Below, one piece after another: positions 1 through 5,390 of a stretch of 5,390 nt of DNA; the first letter of the stretch is position 1; every line of letters begins with the position of its first letter. The DNA is from Gammaproteobacteria bacterium. Lineage in GTDB: Bacteria; Pseudomonadota; Gammaproteobacteria; Pseudomonadales; UBA7434. Location of the stretch: NCBI GenBank assembly GCA_024280785.1, contig JAJRPK010000442.1, forward strand, positions 1 through 5,390, written 5' to 3'. The notes under the pieces are model-generated. The model did no database searches. It had not been told where the DNA came from and was given only the letters and a program-made list of their open reading frames with translations. The position numbers were made by a program, and so were the translations under genes.

Positions 1-3000
1 CTAAGCACATGCCCGCCGTATTATAAATACGGACATTGAAAGAGGAGCGATCGTTATCATCACCTAACCAAGTTATTTGACTAAATATTTTTCGTTCAAA
101 GGCAGCAAATACGGTTACTTTTCCGTACCCTACCGGGACAAAGAAGTCACTCTCGGCGTCATAGTTTTCTACTAGCAGATGTCCCGCACCAGTTGCCATA
201 TCCAACAGTGCTGGGTGCAACGGTGAATTAGTTAAATCTTGGGCAAACGCTTCGTCAAGTTCTAACTCTACTAATACTTCACCTTCGCCAACATGAATCT
301 GCGTTGTACAAGCCCAACGACGACCAAAATCCATATGAGCGTGGCTGGCACTTCCCTTGCGATCAATACAAGAATTTTGACACTGACTAATCAAAGAATC
401 GATGTTTACGCTTTCTATAAGCTCACCGTCTACCCATTTGACGCTGCCCTCGACGTGTTCTGCTATCCAATCCGCATCGTCGGCACTGGCTTGTGACTTG
501 GCACTGGAAATGATCACTTTTGATGTGGAACCATTGCTTTCAATGGTCGCGTCTATCACTTTTTGTTCTGAGTCTTGAACAACGAGGGGGGAACTAAAAA
601 AGAGATCGCTTAGTTCAATAAATTTTCCTGTTTGCCCTTGTGTATTTTTGCTCAATAGTTGCTTTGCAGCGCGATAGGCGATATCGACAAATCCTGTGCC
701 GGGGACTAACGCTAAACCCTTTTTTGTTCGATGTTCATCAACCCACCAAACGTTACTGTCGAGGTATTCACGATAATGATTATCGTCAATATACGATGTA
801 AACTCCGACATTTTATTGCCCATCTTGCGTGCACCCGACGCAAGTTCTGCCGCCATTCCTACCTGCTGCCACGCCGACCAATTGACACTTATTACTGGAA
901 TACCGGCCAACCGTGAGTGATGCGCTAATGCGTCAATAAACGAATTAGCTGCTGCATAATCAAATTGACCCGACATTCCCGTTAACGCACTAACGGAAGA
1001 ATAAAGAACAATAAATTCGATGCTCTCTTCATCGGCTAAAATGGAAACCAAAGCCTGTGAGCCCGCTACTTTTGGTGCCAATACTGCCTGGCCTTGCTCT
1101 AAAGTCTTTAACGATAACAATTGATCGTCGATAGCTCCGGCGGTATGAAAAGCACCTTTTATCGGGCCCATGTCAATGTGAATGGTATTAACCACACTAG
1201 CTAACATTTCGGTATCACTAACATCTGCCGTGTACACTTCAACCTGTGCTGCTCGTTCTTCTATACTGAGTAATTGTTTAACGCAGCGTCCCAATCGTGT
1301 ATTTCTAGTGCTGAGATCAGGCCAATCTTTTTTTGCGGGGAAACTTCGATGGGCAATTAATGCTAACTTAATTCCAGGCTTAGAGACTAACTGCTCAGCT
1401 ACCGTTAAACCCAAGCCGCCTAGCCCACCCGTAATCAAATACACGCCTTGCGCAGGAGCGAAATCGGTTGCCTTAGATAATTCACAAGCAATAAATTTTT
1501 CTTGATAGCGATAATTTTGTCGATACGCGACGGCTTCAAATGTCTCGGCTGAATCCATCACGTCACGAAAAAGAAAAGAGGTCGTATTATCATTGCGACT
1601 GTTTAGGTTGTTTAGCTCATAATTTCCTGTTAGGCAATCAATATCGATTAAACGAATGGAAGCGCCAGGGAGCTCTTTTGCCAACACTCTTGCAGCGCCA
1701 GACAAAGTGGCCAGTAACGGCCGAGTCAGTGAATCACTGGCATTAATAGCAAGCGCACCCTCAACAAGAATAACTAGATTTATCGATTCAAAGTCATGCT
1801 CGACAAGCGCTTGAGAAAATCTAAAAAAATGTTCAAACGCCTTGTCATCCGGTTCGGATAAAGGCCAAGCGTAAACAATTGCGAATTGGCCGGAAAAACG
1901 CTTTCCAATATCACTTAGCACTCTGTCCAGCTCATCGGAACAGGACAAATTTAAATGAAAGTTATTTTCATTGTCCTGCTGAAAGCTCTCGCTAGGCCGC
2001 ACCGTGATGAAGTCTTGATCGCTATCAGTAGATAAGGCTGCTTCTAATGCTGCGATAGTTACAATTTTATCGCTAGCAAAAATAACTGTCGGCAGATAAT
2101 TTTTCACTTCAGACGCAAAACTAGCTTGCCAGGACGGTTGGTAAAACCACTCGTCTAAAGGCTGCTTTCCTTCAGGCAAACTATTTACATTAAGCCCAGG
2201 GGAAACCCAGTGTCTTTGCTGGTCGAAAGGATAAGTTGGAATAGAAACACGTTGCTGCTGAGACGGATAAAATGCCGACCAATCAACAACGGCACCGCCG
2301 CACCATAGCTTGCCCAACGACAGCAGCATAAATTCTACATCATTGAATGTCTCTTTTGGATGTTTCATTGAGCTCGCGACCATATGGTCGCGGGTCACAT
2401 CTTTATGCTGGCGTGAAAAGGAGGCCAGCGTATTCCCGGGCCCTACCTCTAACAGAACAGGTATGGTATCATCGTTTAACAACAATGATAATCCATCTGC
2501 AAATCTCACCGACTCACGCAAGTGTCGAACCCAGTATTTCGGATCCATCGCCTCTTCGTCGGTCAACCATTGCCCCGTCAGGTTCGATGCCATTTTTTGT
2601 TGTAAAGGGTGATATTCTATTGAGCCCAAGAAGCTCTCGAACTCAGCTAATATAGGTTCTAACATAGCCGAATGGGCAGCAACCGAAATATGTATCCGCT
2701 TACACTGTATTTCTTTTTCCTCAAGTATCGATTGTACCGATTCTATATTCTCGGCCGGTCCGGCCAATACGCAGAGATCCTGACTATTAATTGCGGCCAA
2801 AGACAATCCCTGTGCTAAATAGGGTTGAACTTCATCCTGACTTAGCATGACGCTAAGCATCGCACCGTCTGGCAAGGTTTCAAAAAGCTGCCCGCGCTTT
2901 GACACAATTGCTAACGCGTCTTTAAAGCTAAAAACCCCTGCTAAGCAAGCTGCTGTGTACTCACCCATACTATGGCCAATATAGGATCGGGCTTCAATAC

Positions 3001-4885
3001 CCCAAGACTGCCATAGCTTTGCCTGCGAATACTGTGTAGCAAATAAAGCCGGTAGCGCGCGCGAGGGCCTTAACATTTCTGAAGTTGCGGATTCCTCTTC
3101 CCCTGACACAGGAAACAATATCGCCTTGAGATCAAAATCAACAACTCCCTTAGCGGCTTCTAAACATTCATCTAAAACCGTTTTGTACAAAGGCTCGTTA
3201 TCATAAAGATCTCTGCCCATATTGACGAACTGAGAGCCACCACCGGCAAACATAAACGAGACAGGCGCCGGCTCTTCGGGGCCTTTGTGATCAATTCTTA
3301 CCGCCGTTTTATTGGCAATTAATGTTGCGGTCATTTCCTCAGAGTTGGCCGCTACCACCGCTCTTCTATGACGAAACAGCTTTCGCCCCACCGCCGCGGT
3401 GTAGGCAATATCATTTAACCCTGAAGAACTTTCCGCTAACGAGCTTGCATGTGCCTCTGAATATCTGTTGACAACGTCTTTTGAACGACCAGAGATTAAT
3501 AGCAATTGGTAGGGACGAATTATTGCGTCACCATTGGATAACGAGTCAGGTGTAGTCGGTTGTCGATACTCTTCCAGGATGACATGCGCGTTAGTTCCGC
3601 CAACGCCTAACGAACTGACCGCAGCAAGCCGTAGGCCATCACTATTCCAATCGCGCAAGCGATCATTGACATAAAACGGACTATTGGCAAAATCAATGGC
3701 GGGATTGGGAGCATTAAAATGAAGTGTTGGAGGCAGTTTCTTATTTTTAAAACTCAATACTACTTTTATTAGCCCAACAACGCCCGCCGCTGTATCTAGA
3801 TGACCAATATTTGACTTAACTGAACCTAATGCACAATATTGTTTTTTCGGATTATCAACACCATAAGCTTGAGTCAATGCAGCAACTTCTATAGGGTCTC
3901 CCAACGAGGTGCCCGTGCCGTGGCATTCGATTAAACCCATACGGCTAGGGTCGATATCGGCCAGCTCAATCGTTTCTCGAATAGCGGCAGCTTGTCCGTC
4001 GACGCTAGGGGCTAAATAACTAACTTTATTAGCGCCATCATTATTGATTGCCGACGATTTGATCACAGCATGAATTTGATCTCCATCGGCAATGGCATCT
4101 TCTAAACGTTTAAGTAATACACAGCCCACACCACTGCCGAATACGGTGCCATCAGACGATGCTTCAAAAGGCCGGCAGTGCCCATCGGAAGATAATATTT
4201 CATTTTCTTGATACACATACCCTTGGCGATGAGGCATGTTTATGGTAACGCCACCTGCCAACGCTGCATCACACTCTCCGCTAAGCAAGCTCTGAGCCGC
4301 TAAATGAATTCCAACTAACGATGTTGAGCAGGCAGTTTGTACGTTAACGCTAGGGCCAATTAAATTAAAGTTATAGGAGGCACGAGTCGTTAAAAAATCC
4401 TTGTCATTGCCAGTATGCCGCAACAGAAAAAACCCTACTTGCTTTAACAATTCAGGGTTTGTCATCAAATTATAAGGTAAGTAGGCATTATGACCTGAGC
4501 CGGCGTATATACCAACAGAGCCCTCGATATCTTCGGGCACATAGCCGGCATCCTCAAAGGTTTCCCAGGCGCATTCTAAAAAATGCCGATGTTGTGGGTC
4601 CATGATACGTGCGTCTTGGGGACTAAAACCAAAAAACCCCGCATCAAAGCACTCCATATTACCGAGAAACATTCCGGATTTAACATAGTTTGGATTAGCA
4701 ATATCCGCTTCACTGACACCCGCGTCCCTTAACTCGTCATCTGACAATTGGGTAATTGATTCCCGACCTTCTTTCAGATTACCCCAATATTCGTTAACGT
4801 TTCGGGCTCCAGGTAATCGACAAGCCATACCTACAATGGCTATATCATTGTCGCTCGCGTCATTTTTTTCTAATTCTTCGGACAT
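1..4885 (-). CDS. Type I polyketide synthase, KS-AT-KR-DH, C-terminus beyond window
   Basis: This is a modular polyketide synthase subunit, expected to be cytosolic, that extends a carrier-bound chain by one unit and processes the beta-keto group. The frame is open from ATG 4885 to the left edge (1628 codons, no stop). The landmark motifs I placed from residue 186 to 1562 all fall in this one frame, so no frameshift is indicated. Domains: ketosynthase about 12-438, acyltransferase about 543-840, post-AT YPF motif at 885, structural KR half from about 919, catalytic KR about 1146-1345, and DH-like hotdog domain from about 1376 to the edge. No carrier protein is seen; one is expected downstream. 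The ATG is chosen because an AGAGAAG site lies 7 bases upstream and the KS begins only 11 residues later, leaving no room for another N-terminal domain. The preceding NRPS ends in a carrier domain, so the KS probably accepts an aminoacyl or peptidyl chain. The family call is secure; substrate and product are unknown. Confidence 0.96.
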   Translation of the reverse strand, partial: MSEELEKNDASDNDIAIVGMACRLPGARNVNEYWGNLKEGRESITQLSDDELRDAGVSEADIANPNYVKSGMFLGNMECFDAGFFGFSPQDARIMDPQHRHFLECAWETFEDAGYVPEDIEGSVGIYAGSGHNAYLPYNLMTNPELLKQVGFFLLRHTGNDKDFLTTRASYNFNLIGPSVNVQTACSTSLVGIHLAAQSLLSGECDAALAGGVTINMPHRQGYVYQENEILSSDGHCRPFEASSDGTVFGSGVGCVLLKRLEDAIADGDQIHAVIKSSAINNDGANKVSYLAPSVDGQAAAIRETIELADIDPSRMGLIECHGTGTSLGDPIEVAALTQAYGVDNPKKQYCALGSVKSNIGHLDTAAGVVGLIKVVLSFKNKKLPPTLHFNAPNPAIDFANSPFYVNDRLRDWNSDGLRLAAVSSLGVGGTNAHVILEEYRQPTTPDSLSNGDAIIRPYQLLLISGRSKDVVNRYSEAHASSLAESSSGLNDIAYTAAVGRKLFRHRRAVVAANSEEMTATLIANKTAVRIDHKGPEEPAPVSFMFAGGGSQFVNMGRDLYDNEPLYKTVLDECLEAAKGVVDFDLKAILFPVSGEEESATSEMLRPSRALPALFATQYSQAKLWQSWGIEARSYIGHSMGEYTAACLAGVFSFKDALAIVSKRGQLFETLPDGAMLSVMLSQDEVQPYLAQGLSLAAINSQDLCVLAGPAENIESVQSILEEKEIQCKRIHISVAAHSAMLEPILAEFESFLGSIEYHPLQQKMASNLTGQWLTDEEAMDPKYWVRHLRESVRFADGLSLLLNDDTIPVLLEVGPGNTLASFSRQHKDVTRDHMVASSMKHPKETFNDVEFMLLSLGKLWCGGAVVDWSAFYPSQQQRVSIPTYPFDQQRHWVSPGLNVNSLPEGKQPLDEWFYQPSWQASFASEVKNYLPTVIFASDKIVTIAALEAALSTDSDQDFITVRPSESFQQDNENNFHLNLSCSDELDRVLSDIGKRFSGQFAIVYAWPLSEPDDKAFEHFFRFSQALVEHDFESINLVILVEGALAINASDSLTRPLLATLSGAARVLAKELPGASIRLIDIDCLTGNYELNNLNSRNDNTTSFLFRDVMDSAETFEAVAYRQNYRYQEKFIACELSKATDFAPAQGVYLITGGLGGLGLTVAEQLVSKPGIKLALIAHRSFPAKKDWPDLSTRNTRLGRCVKQLLSIEERAAQVEVYTADVSDTEMLASVVNTIHIDMGPIKGAFHTAGAIDDQLLSLKTLEQGQAVLAPKVAGSQALVSILADEESIEFIVLYSSVSALTGMSGQFDYAAANSFIDALAHHSRLAGIPVISVNWSAWQQVGMAAELASGARKMGNKMSEFTSYIDDNHYREYLDSNVWWVDEHRTKKGLALVPGTGFVDIAYRAAKQLLSKNTQGQTGKFIELSDLFFSSPLVVQDSEQKVIDATIESNGSTSKVIISSAKSQASADDADWIAEHVEGSVKWVDGELIESVNIDSLISQCQNSCIDRKGSASHAHMDFGRRWACTTQIHVGEGEVLVELELDEAFAQDLTNSPLHPALLDMATGAGHLLVENYDAESDFFVPVGYGKVTVFAAFERKIFSQITWLGDDNDRSSFNVRIYNTAGMCL
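2..760 (-). other. Dehydratase-like double-hotdog domain, C-terminal to the KR, cut by the window edge
   Basis: This domain is expected to dehydrate the 3-hydroxyacyl intermediate made by the KR. It starts near residue 1376. The catalytic histidine candidate is His1385 in DEHRTKKG, followed by LVPGTG, which matches the N-terminal hotdog of PKS dehydratases. The second hotdog is seen in FGRRW and in HPALLD, with Asp1562 as the catalytic acid candidate. Two departures are visible: the glycine after the histidine is at +5 instead of +4 (HxxxxG), and the residue four after the aspartate is Gly where Q or H is usual. The visible end (YNTAG) corresponds to the last strands of the fold, so probably only a few tens of residues are missing. 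It may be active, or a related hotdog such as a pyran synthase or an inactive remnant. Confidence 0.82.
851..1450 (-). other. Ketoreductase (KR) domain of the PKS, B-type-looking
   Basis: This domain reduces the beta-keto group with NADPH. The NADPH-binding motif TGGLGGLG starts at residue 1152. The catalytic set is intact: Lys1272, Ser1297, Tyr1310 (in DYAAAN) and Asn1314. The diagnostic LDD-type motif reads IDD at 1252-1254, and no tryptophan sits 8 residues before the tyrosine (Thr1302 is there). By the usual fingerprint this is a B-type KR, giving a D-configured (3R) hydroxyl. The non-catalytic structural half precedes it, starting near the YQPSW motif (Trp919) shortly after the post-AT YPF motif, so no DH is inserted between AT and KR. 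Confidence 0.93.
2366..3259 (-). other. Acyltransferase (AT) domain of the PKS
   Basis: This domain loads the extender unit in cis. It spans residues about 543-840. The nucleophile Ser639 lies in GHSMGEY, and catalytic His738 ends the VAAH motif. Arg664 sits 25 residues after the serine, the position of the carboxylate-binding arginine in FabD-type acyltransferases, so a dicarboxylic acyl-CoA is the expected substrate. The N-terminal motif reads FAGGGSQ (546-552) where GQGSQ is usual. The specificity tetrapeptide VAAH is neither the HAFH typical of malonyl nor the YASH typical of methylmalonyl domains. Malonyl-CoA is the default guess because the RVDVVQ methylmalonyl signature is absent upstream of the serine. 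Confidence 0.93.
2375..2392. repeat. 18-bp perfect palindrome inside the PKS gene
   Basis: CGCGACCATATGGTCGCG is its own reverse complement, and the next pair outward would be a T-G mismatch. It codes for the RDHMVA region (around Met835) at the end of the AT domain. No function is evident. Confidence 0.7.
3572..4852 (-). other. Ketosynthase (KS) domain of the PKS
   Basis: This domain catalyses decarboxylative Claisen condensation. It spans residues about 12-438, from IAIVGMACRLPG to GGTNAHVIL (His434). All three catalytic residues are present: Cys186 in TACSTS, His322 in ECHGTGT and His362 in NIGHLDTAAG. It is therefore an elongating KS rather than a KSQ loading or inactive KS. The stretch around GYVYQ...GHCRPF and the GTVFGSG loop resemble, from memory, KS domains of hybrid NRPS-PKS systems. 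That would fit its position directly after a peptidyl carrier protein, but assigning it to the hybrid clade would need a KS tree. Confidence 0.95.
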
Positions 4886-4892
4886 GTACAGT

Positions 4893-4899
4893 CTTCTCT
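4893..4899 (-). promoter_or_regulatory. Ribosome binding site of the PKS gene
   Basis: AGAGAAG on the minus strand ends 7 bases before ATG 4885. It is a fair purine-rich Shine-Dalgarno match and supports this start codon over later internal ones. Confidence 0.55.
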
Positions 4900-4918
4900 G
4901 TCTGATTTTTTGTCTACT

Positions 4919-4946
4919 TTAATAGCCAATTTATAAAACTTGTAAA
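4919..4946 (-). promoter_or_regulatory. Candidate sigma70-type promoter for the PKS gene
   Basis: On the minus strand TTTACA (4946-4941; 5 of 6 matches to TTGACA) is followed after 16 bases by TATTAA (4924-4919; 4 of 6 matches to TATAAT). Transcription would start about 25-30 bases before the ATG, just upstream of the ribosome binding site. The match is modest and the region AT-rich, so it could be chance. Confidence 0.25.
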
Positions 4947-4994
4947 CTCTGGGATTGCCACCTTAGATAGCTGTTAATTGCCAAACCAATTTAA

Positions 4995-5390
4995 TTATCG
5001 CCGGCGTCTACGTCCCTTAGCCGCTTTTCTAGCGGCCACCCGCGATGTAGTGACATCGGAAGTGACAGCTTCCGATGCATCCGCTGAAACAAATTTCGCG
5101 ATGGATTCAATAGTAGTAAACCGAAAAAGGTCCGTCATTTGGATTGCTTTAGTAACCCTATCGCTCTCGCGCAATTCTTTAAGAACTTGAATAACAAGTA
5201 ATGAATGTCCACCTATATCAAAAAAGTTATCTTTACGTCCGACTTGCTCTACACCCAGAGCCTGCTTCCAAATATTGGCAACTAACGCCTCCCAATCGTC
5301 CTTGGGTAATGCCAACTCGCCATTATTTTGTGAACCTCGCTGCCCGGGCTCAGGCAACGCATTTCTATCCAGTTTACCATTTGGCGTAAG
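4995..5390 (-). CDS. NRPS C-terminal end: adenylation-domain tail plus peptidyl carrier protein (5' end outside window)
   Basis: This is the last 131 codons of a nonribosomal peptide synthetase, ending at TAA 4997-4995; its start lies beyond the right edge. The first visible residues are the A10 core motif of an adenylation domain, PNGKLDR (5384-5364), whose lysine is the catalytic residue for aminoacyl-AMP formation. A complete peptidyl carrier protein follows, with phosphopantetheine attachment at the serine of DIGGHSLL (codon 5204-5202), preceded by the usual DNFFD. After the carrier come about 30 residues of Ala/Ser/Thr/Val linker and a strongly basic end (RKAAKGRRRRR). No thioesterase, reductase, epimerase or condensation domain follows, so the chain is not released here. 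It is probably handed to the KS encoded 109 bases downstream. Which amino acid is activated cannot be told, because the specificity pocket lies outside the window. A TTG at 5357-5355 lies inside the A domain and is not the real start. Confidence 0.95.
   Translation of the reverse strand, partial: LTPNGKLDRNALPEPGQRGSQNNGELALPKDDWEALVANIWKQALGVEQVGRKDNFFDIGGHSLLVIQVLKELRESDRVTKAIQMTDLFRFTTIESIAKFVSADASEAVTSDVTTSRVAARKAAKGRRRRR
5054..5077 (-). repeat. Inverted repeat (9-bp arms, 6-base loop) in the NRPS C-terminal linker
   Basis: The arms CATCGGAAG (5054-5062) and CTTCCGATG (5069-5077) are perfect reverse complements around TGACAG. The hairpin lies inside the codons for the post-carrier linker, about 60-80 bases before the stop codon. 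No T-run follows on either strand, so it is not an ordinary intrinsic terminator. A second, overlapping inverted repeat GATGT/ACATC (5044-5048, 5053-5057) shares bases 5054-5057, so the two stems exclude each other. Confidence 0.6.

Larger units (their letters stand above)
4886..4994 (-). other. Intergenic gap between NRPS and PKS
   Basis: This 109-base AT-rich gap has no convincing intrinsic terminator: the only inverted repeat near the NRPS stop is 5 bp (AATTG/CAATT) without a following T-run. An 8-base direct repeat TAAATTGG (minus strand) occurs at 4993-4986 and 4933-4926, which may be chance. With same-strand genes and no terminator, co-transcription is likely. Confidence 0.6.

Noticed and set aside
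1..10. TAG at the left edge read as the PKS stop codon
   Set aside because: Bases 3-1 give TAG on the minus strand, but in a different frame. In the PKS frame the last codons are ATG TGC TTA, so the gene continues past the edge.
1182..1505. Plus-strand open frame of 107 codons
   Set aside because: It lies opposite the KR domain, whose catalytic motifs are intact on the minus strand; the translation has no recognisable domain, so it is an antisense shadow.
2310..2655. Two overlapping plus-strand open frames of about 100 codons
   Set aside because: Both are antisense to the end of the AT domain and overlap each other in different frames, with no family resemblance seen.
4981..4997. Short inverted repeat AATTG/CAATT at the NRPS stop as a terminator
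   Set aside because: Only 5 AT-rich base pairs and no T-run on the minus strand; too weak for an intrinsic terminator.
4978..5190. Plus-strand open frame of 70 codons over the NRPS tail and the gap
   Set aside because: It is antisense to the PCP linker and has no recognisable domain; the minus-strand frame carries the real PCP motif.
5355..5357. TTG as the start of a stand-alone carrier protein
   Set aside because: The same frame is open upstream to the window edge and encodes the adenylation A10 motif directly before it, so this is the interior of a larger NRPS.

Overview
The window is almost entirely one strand of a modular assembly line for a hybrid nonribosomal peptide/polyketide natural product. 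Both genes are on the minus strand, so transcription runs from high to low coordinates. By eye the GC content is moderate (roughly mid-40s percent), genes are densely packed, the start codon is preceded by a Shine-Dalgarno-like site, and there is no sign of introns. This fits a bacterium, perhaps a marine gammaproteobacterium, but the taxonomic guess is inference only. No rRNA, tRNA, CRISPR array, insertion sequence or integrase was seen.

Layout in transcription order. (1) 5390-4995 is the C-terminal end of an NRPS. It holds the adenylation-domain A10 motif (NGKLDR) and one complete peptidyl carrier protein with the phosphopantetheine serine in GGHSLL, then a low-complexity linker ending in a run of arginines. 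There is no thioesterase, reductase or epimerase after the carrier. (2) 4994-4886 is a 109-base intergenic gap with a ribosome binding site and a weak promoter candidate. (3) 4885 to beyond base 1 is a type I PKS open for 1628 codons, with no stop in the window. Its visible domain order is KS-AT-(structural KR half)-KR-DH. It runs off the left edge close to the expected end of the DH-like domain; the carrier domain expected after it would lie outside.

Working model: the NRPS carrier-bound aminoacyl or peptidyl chain is passed in trans to Cys186 of the KS, extended by two carbons with an extender loaded by the AT, reduced by a B-type-looking KR and possibly dehydrated by the DH-like domain. 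The most unusual point is that the DH-like domain follows the KR instead of sitting between AT and KR, and that its motifs deviate from the textbook ones. The product cannot be named from this window.
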